A stretch of DNA of 64,000 nucleotides from Rhynchopus sp. YZ270_cl-10 (taxonomy: Eukaryota > Euglenozoa > Diplonemea > Diplonemida > Diplonemidae): the NCBI GenBank assembly GCA_964035575.1, contig OZ037923.1:1054001-1118000 (forward strand), given 5' to 3'. The notes below the pieces were generated by a model that ran no database searches, had not been told where the DNA came from, and was given only the letters and a program-made list of their open reading frames with translations. Below are positions 1 to 10,314 of the stretch, piece by piece; within the stretch, counting starts at the first letter, position 1, and the number at the start of each line of letters is the position of its first letter. Position numbers and translations under genes: made by a program.

Positions 1-1838
1 ACGCTAGCCCTGCACTGTTCACGTTCTTGAGCCGAGTGAGCTTCATGAACGGGATTGCAGTCGCAATGAACTTGCACAGTTCATCGGGTGCATCCTTCAA
101 GACACGTGGTAAACGCCCGATGAACAGCCCATTTGCGATTGCGGCAGCAGGCATACGCACATTCAACTCTTTGGCTCCGGAATAGAGCGTTCCCCTGCAC
201 TCGCTGCATACAAGCGCACAATTTGGCTCCGTGGGGTTGTTGAACGCTTTCTTGTGCAGGAGGACGCGCCTCTCGCGCACGACAACGCATGCCCTGTGCA
301 ACTCCTCACTGCTGAGGTTGCTGGTCGTGTTGTAGTATTTAAAAAAATACCTCACTGGGCTGAAAACTTCGACGAAGGATTCCCGCTCGTCGGCAAAACG
401 TCCGAAGTCAACCCTGCGCATGTCCTCACCAGGCAACAAACGCGCACACACTGCACACCCAGATTGCGAGCGTGGTACGCCGTTTGGGGTTTCGAGCTCT
501 GATCTGAAGCGGTTCAGAAGCTCACGCCACTCCTCAGCGCAAGCTGCTTGTGGACCAGCCTCTGCACGCAGGAACAGCACAGTCGCTCTGTAGACTCTAC
601 GTCCACCATGCCTTGCGCCGATGTGCTTATCCAGAGCACTCTCGGGGCCATCATGCGGGCAGAGAAGGCAACTGCCCTTCTTGGTGGTTCGACGAAGGGA
701 GATCCCAACCAAGTGGAGCAGTGTAGGAGCCTCTTCTGGGTGCTCAGTCCAGATGTGATGCTCCAAAAGTGGTCGGAAGGTGTGCGAATAAGAACACCCA
801 GACACAGGGCAGTTGCTCGCAATACCGTCACCACCAACTCCATCACCACCAACTCCATCACCACCGCCACCTCCATCACCACCGCCACCTCCATCACCAC
901 CGCCACCTCCATCACCACCGCCACCTCCATCACCACCGCCACCTCCATCGCCACCGCCGCCACCAGCACCACGACCGCCGCCGCGTCCTCCGCGTCCTCC
1001 GCGTCCTCCGCGACCGCCACCACCACCGCCACAGCCGCCGGCTCCGCCGCCACCGCCATTACCACGGGGACACGTCGTGTTCTGACCGTTCCTGTGCATC
1101 ATCATCGCTTGAGCTGTACGAAAGGTCTGCCCACAACACACGTAAGCTTCCACAGGATCCGGATGCATCTGCAGGTGCTTCTCAAAGCCGCGTATGGAGA
1201 CGTGCTTCTTGCAAACAGGGCATTGCTCGGTGCCCTGTGTTGCCTCCAGAGCCGCACACCATCCGTCGCGTGCCCTCGCACACTGGTGCCTGTTGAGGTT
1301 GTACGCGTTCTTGCACTTTCGCAAACACCAGCAGCACTGGTGGGCCTCAACTTCTGGGTACCCAGGACCGTAGGAAGCTTCACGGTCGCTCTCAGACGGA
1401 CCAGCACCACCGCCGTCACTACTACGTACCTCAGGTGCCTCAGGCGCCACTTGCGGTGCTTCTGCAGAAGTAGCGGACTCCACAGGGCACTGTGACGGGT
1501 GCATCAACTTCATGTGCGTTAGGAAACCGAAATTTGAGACGTGAGATCTGCACAGAGGACATTGGTAGGTGCGGGGCGTTTGGACCTTCGCCTGACACCA
1601 GCCCTTCTCATCTCTGGACCGGATGTGTTGATCCAGGTACTGACTACCAGAGCACTGTAGCAGACACCAGTAGCACTGGTGTTCTGCTATGTCTCCGTAG
1701 TCGTCGTCGTACCACAGCTCTTCATCTTCTTCTTCCTCCTCTTCATCTTCCTCGTCTTCTTTGTCATCATCATCATCATTTTCTTCTTCTTCTTCTTCTT
1801 CATTGCCATCATCGTCATCATCATCGTCCGAATCCATG
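1..1838 (-). CDS. Helitron-L: N-terminal part of a Helitron Rep/helicase-type protein (runs off the left edge)
   Basis: Reading the minus strand from the ATG at 1838-1836 gives about 612 codons without a stop up to the window edge. The protein starts with a long Asp/Glu run. Two copies of a zinc-finger module follow (first at about residue 51), of the form QC.WCL..C ... GWC ... QCP.C..HVS..GF..H. Then come a Gly/Arg-rich linker (about residues 259-341) and two more C2H2-like fingers. The last ~200 residues align with Helitron-R, for example MPAAAIANGLFIGR against MPPAALANGLFLGR and ELCKFIATAIPFMKLTRLK against the matching stretch at 49400-49460. The Rep and helicase parts would lie outside the window. 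Helitron membership is therefore inferred through Helitron-R. The first ~20 bases before and after the start codon are nearly identical in the two genes although the proteins have diverged strongly. Confidence 0.85.
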
Positions 1839-2020
1839 GTAGTACCACGGATCGATTTCTGTGAGTAAATGTTACTGAAGCTAGGGGAAGGGAAAGGGAT
1901 TGAAAATATGCTCAAAAATGGGGATGGAGGTATCTTTTCTTATTCTTTTTCACTATCAGTGGTCTCTTTGCTACTAAACAATGTCAAAAACACAATCATG
2001 ACACTGCCAAAAATTGAGAG

Positions 2021-2057
<37 letters not shown>

Positions 2058-2355
2058 CAAAGACAAAAATTTGAAAATCGCGGAATTCGATTTTCCCTTA
2101 CGATCCTTATTTTTTTTTTTGGCCCATTTTTCCTAGTTCTGGACCAATCTCTCAAATAAAGCCAGAATTTTCGACTTTTGAGCCTTTTTAAGGCATTTCC
2201 CGGCACTTTTCTGCAAAAAAAGATCAAAAGAACGCAATTTTACCTTAGCAAAATTGAAAATTTTCGCAAAGACAAAAAATTTCAAAAAAATTTTCGCAAA
2301 GGCAAAATCGGATCCTAAGCTGAAAAAAAAAAAAAAGTTGTTTTTTTTTCGACTA
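1839..2355 (-). mobile_element. 5' non-coding region of Helitron-L
   Basis: On the minus strand this matches the 5' region of Helitron-R (47167-47589). Shared blocks are TTAGTCGAAAAAA near the outer end, a run containing TTTGCCTTTGCGAAAATTTT, the AAGGATCGTAAGGGAAAA block, a CCATCCC..TTTTGAG..ATATT block, and ATTTACTCACAG about 30 bases before the ATG. The last resembles a 3' splice site, so a 5' UTR intron is possible. A long A-run (2021-2055) lies between blocks. The outer boundary near 2355 is inferred from where the two copies stop matching. Confidence 0.6.
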
Positions 2356-2370
2356 AAAAAAAAATTTATT

Positions 2371-3032
2371 TGAGTTGACGGTCTTGAAAACACTTCGCTG
2401 GCTGGTGTGTCAAACGGTCTGTGTATGGTTTGCACGTAACGCTCTACGTATACGATACGATCTGTATGCAACGAACGCAACGCATGCAACGCAACGCAAG
2501 CGATGTGTACGATACGATCTGTATGCAACGAACACAACGCAACCAACGCAACGCATACAACGCAACGCAACCGATGCATACGTAGCGATCTGTATGCAAC
2601 GAACGCAACGCATGCAACGCAACGCAACCGATGTGTACGTTACGATCTGTATGTAACGAACGCAACGCAACGAACGCAACGCAACCGATGCGTACGTAGC
2701 GATCTGTATGCAACCAACGCAACGCATGCAACGCAACGCAACCGATGTGTACGTAGCGATCTGTATGCAACGAACGCAACGCATGCAACGAAACGCAACC
2801 GATGCGTACGTAGCGATCTGTATGCAACCAACGCAACGCATACAACGCAACGCAACCGATGTGTGCGTAGCGATCTGTACGAAAGCATGCTACGGATTTA
2901 ACGCCATCGCGTTAACGCAACACCTGCGCCGCTGTGACACTTCGCTGGCTCGTGTGGTTGTGATAACGGAACGGTCTACACGTGTGTTACACACAACGAT
3001 CTTCGTATACGATACACACAACGCTCTGCATA
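2371..3032 (+). mobile_element. A-a: 5' part of a palindrome-ended A element
   Basis: It begins TGAGTTGACGGTCTTG followed by GAAAACACTTCGCTGG, the same 5' start as the complete A element at 43382-44339. It contains a 57-bp-type minisatellite (about 2455-2880) and the conserved segment after it (AAAGCATGCTACGG..., GTTAACGCAACACCTGCGCCG). It is cut at 3032 by element B-a, and its 3' part is not found beyond. No gene is seen. Confidence 0.6.
2455..2880 (+). repeat. 57-bp-type minisatellite inside A-a
   Basis: Degenerate tandem units contain CGATCTGTATGCAACGAAC and repeated GCAACGCAACGCATGCAAC. The unit is about 57 bp or multiples, with length variants, which leaves several frames open on both strands. 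The composition and open frames come from the repeat, not from coding selection. Confidence 0.85.
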
Positions 3033-3811
3033 TTCCTTAACACTCGGTGTTAAGGTCTTTAAGGTTGCTGATCACCCCACCCACCCCCTCTAAGGCACCC
3101 CCCCCGCCCCCCCCCCCGGGGTGGGTTTCGGCCATTTTTTTTCAGGTCTCTAAACGTCCAAAGAGGTCAAAAAAGTGGATTCTTGGGAAGATAGGAGGTT
3201 TTTTTGAGGGTTTGCAAATGAGAAAGACCTCCAAACCCTGACAGACCCTGAAACCAGGGTGTCGCGAGTACCCCTTTTTTACACGTGTTTCTTAAGGGTT
3301 CTACAGGGTTCTACAGGCAAAACAGGCGTTTTGGCCAAAAACCCGGTTTTTCAGGCAGGTAACCGGGTTTGAGGCTTGGGAAACGTGCCAGAGCGGTGTG
3401 AGAACCATGCGTGGGGGTTTGTAACCACTCGTTGCGTTGGTTGCGTTGCCTTCGCTACGTTGCGTTCGTTGCGTACACACCGGTTACGTTGTGTTGCATG
3501 CGTTGCGTTCGTTGTGTAGAGATCGTTATATACAGAGTGCAACGAACAGAGCGGTTGCGTTGCGTTGGTTGTGTTCGGTTGGTTACGTTCGTTGCGTTCC
3601 GATCGTTACGTACACATCGGTTGCGTTGCGTTGCATGCGTTGCGTTCGGTGCGTTGCGTTGCTTCCGTGTCTTTGGTTCGAGACGTTACGTACCGAACGG
3701 TTGCGTTGCGTCGGTTGCATTCGTTCCGTTCACATCGTTCCGATCTGAACGCAAGAAACGTATCGCATCGGTTGCGTTGGTTGGCTTGTGTACGTTGCAA
3801 ACCTTTCATAC
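3033..3811 (-). mobile_element. B-a: palindrome-ended B element, 5' end lost
   Basis: In its own orientation (minus) it ends with the hairpin CCTTAACAC-CGA-GTGTTAAGG plus AA. It carries the G/C-rich tract, the AAACCCGGTTACCTGCC block and a degenerate 57-bp-type array (3425-3800). It stops at 3811 in the sequence CCTTTCATAC, where intact B copies continue to ATCAACCACACC. The fragment F6 begins exactly there. Confidence 0.65.
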
Positions 3812-3934
3812 CAAGGCTCTGATGAGGCCCAGGCCTCCCGGCCGGGAGGCCCGGCCTCCCAGGCCTCCCGGCCTCCCAAAAAAAATTTTTTTTTTCGACA
3901 TCACAAAATTTTTCACCAAAAAAAAAAAAAAAAT
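3812..3934 (+). mobile_element. F6: left end of an inverted-repeat transposon
   Basis: It starts CAAGGCTCTGATGAGG at the breakpoint in B-a. A cluster of CCCGGCCTCC/GGAGGCC motifs follows, then the A8T8-TTCGACATCACAAAA core shared with F2, F3 and F4. No right end is present, so only a terminal fragment remains. The family is assigned by its CA..GCT start and the shared core. Confidence 0.5.
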
Positions 3935-3957
3935 TTGAGTTGACGGTCTTGAAAACA

Positions 3958-4835
3958 TTTAGTTTTTTTTGGCAATCCTTAACACTCACTGGCTGGTGTG
4001 GTTGATGTATGAAAGGTTTGCAACGCACACAAGCCAACCAACGCAACCGATGCGATACGTTTCTTGCGTTCACATCGTTCCGTTCAGATCGGAACGATGT
4101 GAACGGAACGAATGCAACCGACGCAACGCAACCGTTCGGTACGTAACGTCTCGAACCAAAGACACGGAAGCAACGCAACGCACCGAACGCAACGCATCCA
4201 ACGCAATGCAAGCGATGAGTACGTAACGATCTGTATGCAACGAACGCAACGCATGCAACGCAACGCAACCGATGTGTACGAAACGATCGGAACGCAACGA
4301 ACGTAACCAACCGAACACAACCAACGCAACGCAACCGCTCTGTTCGTTGCACTCTGTATATAACGATCTCTACACAACGAACGCAACGCATGCAACACAA
4401 CGTAACCGGTGTGCACGTAGCTATGTGTACGCAACGTAGCGAAGGCAACGCAACCAACGCAACGAGCGGTTACAAACCCCCACGCATGGTTCTCGCAGCG
4501 CGCTGGCACGTTTTCCAAGCCGCAGACCCGGTTACCTGCCTGAAAAACCGGGTTTTCGGCCAAAACGCCTGTTTTGCCTGTAGAACCCTGTAGAAGCCTT
4601 AAGAAACACGTGTAAAAAAGGGGTACTCGCGACACCCTGGTTTCAGGGTCTGTCAGGGTTTGGAGGTCTTTCTCATTTGCAAACCCTAAAAAAAACCTCC
4701 TATCTTCCCAAGAATCCACTTTTTTGACCTCTTTGGACGTTTAGAGACCTGAAAAAAAATGGCCGAAACCCACCCCGCGCGGGGAGGGTGGGGTGATCAG
4801 CAACCTTAAAGACCTTAACACTGAGTGTTAAGGAA
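3958..4835 (+). mobile_element. B-b: complete B element inserted in A-b
   Basis: It starts TTTAGTTTTTTTTGGCAAT followed by CCTTAACACTCA, and ends in a hairpin whose outer half TGAGTGTTAAGG is the exact complement of that 5' motif, plus AA. It is inserted without target duplication between ...GAAAACA and CTTCGC of an A element. The interior holds a 57-bp-type array (4020-4460), the AAACCCGGTTACC block and a G-rich tract. It is 878 bp with no coding potential. Confidence 0.75.
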
Positions 4836-4879
4836 CTTCGCTGGCTGGTGTGTCAAACGGTATGTGTATGGTTTGCACG

Positions 4880-5510
4880 TAACGCTCTACGTATACGATA
4901 CGATCTGTATGCAACGAACGCAACGCAACGAACGCAACCGATGTGTACGTTACGATCTGTATGTAACGAACGCAACGCAACGAACGCAACGCAACGCATG
5001 CAACGCAACGCATGCAACGCAACGCATGCAACGCAACGCATGCAACGCAACGCAACCGATGTGTACGATACGATCTGTATGTAACGAACACAACGCAACG
5101 AACGCAACGCAACCAACGCAACGCATACAACGCAACGCAACCGATGTGTACGTTACGATCTGTATGTAACGAACACAACGCAACGAACGCAACGCAACCA
5201 ACGCAACGCATACAACGCAACGCAACCGATGTGTACGTAGCGATCTGTATGCAACGAACGCAACGTAACCAACGCAACGCAACCGATGCGTACGATGCGA
5301 TCTGTATGCAACGAACGCAACGCATGCAACGCAACGCATGCAACAAACGCAACCGATGCATACGTAGCGATCTGTATGCAACGAACGCAACGCATGCAAC
5401 GCAACGCATGCAACAAACGCAACCGATGCATACGTAGCGATCTGTATGCAACGAACGCAACGCATACAACGCAACGCAACCGATGTGTACGTAGCGATCT
5501 GTACGAAAGC
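4880..5510 (+). repeat. 57-bp-type minisatellite inside A-b
   Basis: Tandem units contain CGATCTGTATGCAACGAACG and GCAACGCAACGCATG, with internal expansions of the GCAACGCAACGCAT motif. It is the same repeat as in the other A and B elements. Confidence 0.85.
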
Positions 5511-6141
5511 ATGCTACGGGTTTAACGCCATCGCGTTAACGCAACACCTGCGCCGCTGTGACACTTCGCTGGCTCGTGTGGTTGTGATAACGGAACGGTC
5601 TACACGTGCGTTACGCACAACGCTATGCATATGCGATACACGCGTTAACCGCATCGTGTGGTTACCAAACGCAGCCCACCTTCGGTGGGCTGCTGCAACT
5701 CGTGCCGTGTGTGGCCCATGCATGGTTCTCACAGCTCGCTGGCACGTTTCCCAAGCCGCAAAACCGGTCACCTGCCTGAAAAACCGGGTTTTTGGCCAAA
5801 ACGCCTGTTTTGCCTGTAGAACCCTGTAGAAGCCTTAAGAAACACGTGTATAAAAGGGGTACTCGTGACACCCTGGTGTCAGGGTCTCTAAGGGCTCCCA
5901 GCCTCGCTGAGCCTATACACCCCCCAAAAAGTGTCCGATCTTTCCAAAGAAAACGTTTTTTCGGCTGGGCGAAGCTTCTACACCCTCAAAAAAAAACCGG
6001 TTTTTGGTCGTATCCAGCAGGGGGGAGGGGGAGACTGAAGGGGGGGTTAGAGACTGAGGGAGTGGCCGGAACAGCAACCTTTAAAAACTAGAAAACACAA
6101 GTGTTTTCTAGAATTTTTTTTTTTTTGGCTGACGGCCGTGA

Positions 6142-7293
6142 CATGCCCACGCGTTGACATGGGCGGAATCACATGAAACCGCTCAAAAAACATAAACACA
6201 AACATGCCTATGCGTTGACATGGGCGGAATCACATGAAACCGCTCAAAAAACATAAACACAAACATGCCTATGCGTTGACATGGGCGGAATCACATGAAA
6301 CCGCCCAAAAAACATAAACACAAACATGCCTATGCGTTGACATGGGCGGAATCACATGAAACCGCTCAAAAAACACAAACACAAACATGCCCATGCGTTG
6401 ACATGGGCGGAATCACATGAAACCGCCCAAAAAACATATACACAGACATGCCTATGCGTTGACATAGGCGGAATCACATGAAACCGCTCAAAAAACATAT
6501 ACACAGACATGCCCATGCGTTGACATGGGCGGAATCACATGAAACCGCCCAAAAAACACAAACACAAACATGCCCATGCGTTGACATGGGCGGAATCACA
6601 TGAAACCGCCCAAAAAACATATACACAGACATGCCCATGCGTTGACATGGGCGGAATCACATGAAACCGCTCAAAAAACATAAACACAAGCATGCCTATG
6701 CGTTGACATGGGCGGAATCACATGAAACCGCCCAAAAAACATATACACAGACATGCCCATGCGTTGACATAGGCGGAATCACGTGAAACCGCTCAAAAAA
6801 CATAAACACAAGCATGCCTATGCGTTGACATGGGCGGAATCACATGAAACCGCCCAAAAAACATATACACAGACATGCCCATGCGTTGACATAGGCGGAA
6901 TCACATGAAACCGCCCAAAAAACATATACACAGACATGCCCATGCGTTGACATAGGCGGAATCACATGAAACCGCCCAAAAAACATATACACAGACATGC
7001 CCATGCGTTGACATAGGCGGAATCACATGAAACCGCCCAAAAAACATATACACAGACATGCCCATGCGTTGACATAGGCGGAATCACATGAAACCGCCCA
7101 AAAAACATAAACACAAGCATGCCTATGCGTTGACATGGGCGGAATCACATGAAACCGCCCAAAAAACATATACACAGACATGCCCATGCGTTGACATAGG
7201 CGGAATCACATGAAACCGCTCAAAAAACATAAACACAAGCATGCCTATGCGTTGACATGGGCGGAATCACATGAAACCGCCCAAAAAACGTAT
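6142..7293 (+). repeat. 61-bp minisatellite, about 19 units (C1)
   Basis: The unit contains GGCGGAATCACATGAAACCGC, then CTCAAAAAACATA or CCCAAAAAACATA, then CATGCC(C/T)ATGCGTTGACAT. The period is 61 bp, as between 6153 and 6214. Two variants alternate irregularly: TAAACACAAA against TATACACAGA, and ATGGGCGG against ATAGGCGG. There are no spacers, so it is not CRISPR-like. Confidence 0.9.
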
Positions 7294-7296
7294 ACA

Positions 7297-7541
7297 CGGT
7301 ATCTTGCTCGCACGCTGCGCTGCGTGAATCGTCTTCGTCTGTTGTGAGTTGTGAGTGGAGTTGTTTTGTTGTGAGGAAAGGACATACCTGTACTTGCAAC
7401 GAACGAACGGTTTCCTTCATCGCTCCGCTCGCGATCTTCTTCATCCTGTTTATGTTTGTTGTTTTATGAAAGCTTTGTGTGTGCTTGGTGCATACCTGAA
7501 AGCGTCAACTGCGCGTGATACTTCGATCTTCTGCTGCTCAT
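7297..7541 (-). pseudogene. Intron-containing gene fragment (C1 copy)
   Basis: Reading the minus strand from the ATG at 7541, three short exon-like stretches are separated by introns of about 50 nt that begin GTATG and end CAG. The predicted protein begins MSSRRSKYHAQLTLS and continues acidic (S-E-D-R-E-R-S-D-E-G-N...) before entering the minisatellite. Frame is kept if the first intron uses the downstream AAG acceptor, 7 nt beyond the first CAG. It matches the C2 copy with more differences in the introns than in the exons. The product is not recognised. It looks like the 5' end of a gene caught in a repeat unit. Confidence 0.4.
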
Positions 7542-7638
7542 GTCTTTTGTTCTGTGTTCTCTTGTGTGGTGTGATGGGAAGAGGCGGGGGGACGGCGGTG
7601 GTGGGGAAGCAAAGACAAAGGATGTGGTAGGAGTGTTT

Positions 7639-7985
7639 TTTTTTTTTTTTTTGAGTGACTTTTAAGCGTATACCTTTGGCTAAGCACGCCACGACACCGC
7701 TTACATTACTGCGCGCACCACTCCATTTGTATTTTCCAGTTTTAGGGGAGGTATCCTCGCGTACGAGTTGTTTGACTCCAAAGTGATTCCCCGGCCTCTC
7801 AAGCAAGCAGGAGACCAACGTCAGGGGAGGTGTAATGAGATACCCTGGGCCGTGCCCACCTTTTGTGTTCTGTTCATTTTGTTTGAGTGGTGCGCCCACC
7901 TTGCTTTTTGTTCATTGTGTACTAACCTATCGCAATAAAAAGACCACTAAAGGCCAAAGAGAAAAAAAAAAAAAAAAAAAAAAAA
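7639..7985 (+). mobile_element. 5'-truncated LINE copy (3' UTR only) with poly(A) and target duplication
   Basis: It is essentially identical to the 3' end of the LINE at 10288-10625 and is read here on the plus strand. It starts inside the T-run, has AATAAA about 25 nt before the end, and finishes in a ~23-nt A-tail. It is flanked by the direct repeat GGAGTGTTT (7630-7638 and 7986-7994). The inverted duplicate C2 has the empty site near 44895-44915 with a single copy of that target. This is a textbook target-primed insertion made after the C1/C2 duplication. Confidence 0.9.
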
Positions 7986-7994
7986 GGAGTGTTT

Positions 7995-8538
7995 CTTTGT
8001 TTCTTTTGTTGCCCGCTGGCGTATTTGTCTTTAGTAAAGAAAGCGTGCACAAGCTTACTCTTTGTTGTGGTCAGACACGGAAGGTGTTTTGTGTTGTTGT
8101 GGGTTTGTGTGTTTGTGTTAGGCGTTGTGTGCTTGCGTTCGGGTGTCTTCCCGTCTTCCTGCCTGACCACACACGAAAGAGTAAACCTGGCTGGGTCCCA
8201 CAAAAAAACAACCAACCTGTGACTACGGCGTCAGTTGCAGCGAGTGCATAAAGACTCATCATCACAGGATGGAGGCTTTGCGGGTGCCCCAGCAGAGGGG
8301 TGGGGTTGAACGTACTTCCGCAGAACAAAGCGAAAGGAGGGAAAAGCATAAAACTTTTTTTCCGTAGTTGCAGTCCTCATCATTCTTGGGTCAGGTCGGC
8401 TGTTTGCACACCCTCATGTGCCTCCCCTCCAATGGTTTTTTCTTAGTGAAAAAAAAAACCCCCCTTCCTAAAAAAGGGTATAGGCGAGTAACAGCCAACC
8501 CTGGCAAGAACCAGAGCTGTCTTGAGTTTCGATGATAA
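7995..8538. other. C1 remainder, no gene recognised
   Basis: It is matched in inverted orientation at 44340-44890. It holds low-complexity T and C runs and no convincing reading frame. Possible transcription signals were looked for and none was clear. Confidence 0.5.
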
Positions 8539-8794
8539 TTCTAGAAAACACTTGTGTTTTCTAGTTTTTAAAGGTTGCTGTTCCGGCCACTCCCTCAGTT
8601 CCTTAACACTCGGTGTTAAGGTCTTTAAGGTTGCTGATCACCTCCCACCCACCCACCCACCCACCCCCCCTCTCAGGCACCCTCCCCCCCCCCCCCCCCC
8701 CCAAGGTGGGGTTCGGGCATTTTTTTTCAGGTCTCTAAACCTCGAAAGAGGTCAAAAAAGTGGATTCTTGGGAAGATAGGAGGTTTTTAGGAGA

Positions 8795-9637
8795 TTTAGT
8801 TTTTTTTGGCAATCCTTAACACTCACTGGCTGGTGTGGTTGATGTATGAAAGGTTTGCAACGTACACAAGCCAACCAACGCAACCGATGCGATACGTTTC
8901 TTGCGTTCACATCGTTCCGTTCAGATCGGAACGATGTGAACGGAACGAATGCAACCGACGCAACGCAACCGTTCGGTACGTAACGTCTCGAACCAAAGAC
9001 ACGGAAGCAACGCAACGCACCGAACGCAACGCATGCAACGCAACGCAACCGATGTGTACGTAACGATCGGAACGCAACGAACGTAACCAACCGAACACAA
9101 CCAACGCAACGCAACCGCTCTGTTCGTTGCACTCTGTATATAACGATCTCTACACAACGAACGCAACGCATGCAACACAACGTAACCGGTGTGTACGTAA
9201 CGAACGCAACGTAGCGAAGGCAACGCAACCAACGCAACGAGTGGTTACAAACCCCCACGCATGGTTCTCACACCGCTCTGGCACGTTTCCCAAGCCTCAA
9301 ACCCGGTTACCTGCCTGATAAACCGGGTTTTTGGCCAAAACGCCTGTTTTGCCTGTAGAACCCTGTAGAACCCTTAAGAAACACGTGTAAAAAAGGGGTA
9401 CTCGCGACACCCTGGTTTCAGGGTCTGTCAGGGTTTGGAGGTCTTTCTCATTTGCAAACCCTCAAAAAAACCTCCTATCTTCCCAAGAATCCACTTTTTT
9501 GACCTCTTTGGACGTTTAGAGACCTGAAAAAAAATGGCCGAAACCCACCCCGGGGGGGGGGGGCGGGGGGGGTGCCTTAGAGGGGGTGGGTGGGGTGATC
9601 AGCAACCTTAAAGACCTTAACACCGAGTGTTAAGGAA
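8795..9637 (+). mobile_element. B-c: complete B element nested in B-d
   Basis: TTTAGTTTTTTTTGGC at the start and GTGTTAAGGAA at the end, 843 bp. It is inserted between GGAGA and CTTTCTC of B-d without target duplication. The uninterrupted sequence GGAGACTTTCTC occurs in B0 near 22899. It contains a degenerate 57-bp-type array (8860-9235) and the G/C-rich tract, and no gene. Confidence 0.8.
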
Positions 9638-9854
9638 CTTTCTCTGAAGCAAAGACCTCCAAACCCTGACAGACCCTGAAACCAGGGTGTCGCGAGTACC
9701 CCTTTTTTACACGTGTTTCTTAAGGCTTCTACAGGGTTCTACAGGCAAAACAGGCGTTTTGGCCAGAAACCCGGTTTTTCAGGCGGGTAACCGGGTTTGC
9801 GGCTTGGGAAACGTGCCAGCGCGCTGTGAGAACCATGCGTGGGGGTTTGTAACC

Positions 9855-10287
9855 ACTCGTTGCGTTGGTTGCGTTGCGTTCGTTGCATACAGATCGTAAC
9901 ATATGCATCGGTTACGTTGTGTTGCATGCGTTGCGTTCGTTGCAGACAGATCGCTACGTACACATCGGTTGCGTTGCGTTCGTTGCATACAGATCGTAAC
10001 GTACACATCGGTTGCGTTGCGTGCGTTGCATACAGATCGTAACGTACACATCGGTTGCGTTGCGTTGCATGCGTTGCGTTCGTTGCATACAGATCGTAAC
10101 GTACGCATCGGTTGCGTTGCGTTGCATGCGTTGCGTTCGTTGCAGACAGATCGTAACGTACACATCGGTTGCGTTGCGTTGCATGCGTTGCGTTCGTTGC
10201 ATACAGATCGTAACGTACACATCGGTTGCGTTGCGTTGCATGCGTTGCGTTCGTTGCATACAGATCGTAACGTACGCATCGGTTGCG
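9855..10287 (+). repeat. 57-bp minisatellite, left half of the B-d array
   Basis: Units contain CGTTGCATACAGATCGTAACG and CATCGGTTGCGTTGCG. The array is cut at 10287 by the LINE poly(A) end and resumes at 22006 to about 22640. Confidence 0.85.
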
Positions 10288-10314
10288 TTTTTTTTTTTTT
10301 TTTTTTTTTTTTTT

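Larger units (their letters stand above)
3936..6113 (+). mobile_element. A-b: A element with nested B-b
   Basis: The 5' end is TGAGTTGACGGTCTTGAAAACA (3936-3957). It is interrupted by B-b and resumes with CTTCGCTGGCTGGTGTG at 4836; comparison with A-a and A-d shows the uninterrupted junction. It contains a minisatellite (4880-5510), a GCAGCCCACC-TTC-GGTGGGCTGC hairpin near 5665-5690 and the AAACCGGTCACC block. It ends with the terminal hairpin made of CTAGAAAACAC and its complement, plus AA. No protein gene is seen. Confidence 0.7.
6114..8538. other. Unit C1: minisatellite, gene fragment and truncated LINE
   Basis: This segment is an inverted near-copy of 44340-47127 (C2). From left: GGCTGACGGCCGTGACATGCC, a 61-bp minisatellite, an intron-containing gene fragment on the minus strand (7297-7541), a 5'-truncated LINE copy absent from C2, and about 550 bp without recognisable genes. 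At 8538 it meets the A terminal hairpin in the same sequence context (TTATCATCG next to the hairpin) as C2 does at 44340. The junction therefore predates the duplication. Confidence 0.65.

Noticed and set aside
548-1495. 315-codon plus-strand frame and a Pro-rich frame at 813-1085
   Set aside because: They are antisense to the Helitron-L gene. The Thr/Ser, His and Pro runs are shadows of the Gly/Asp-rich linker.
5665-5690. GCAGCCCACC-TTC-GGTGGGCTGC hairpins as transcription terminators
   Set aside because: They sit at a fixed place in every A element, with no adjacent gene and no T-run; they are element structure.
6142-7293. CRISPR-like array
   Set aside because: The 61-bp units are contiguous with no unique spacers, and the setting is eukaryotic with LINEs and spliced fragments.
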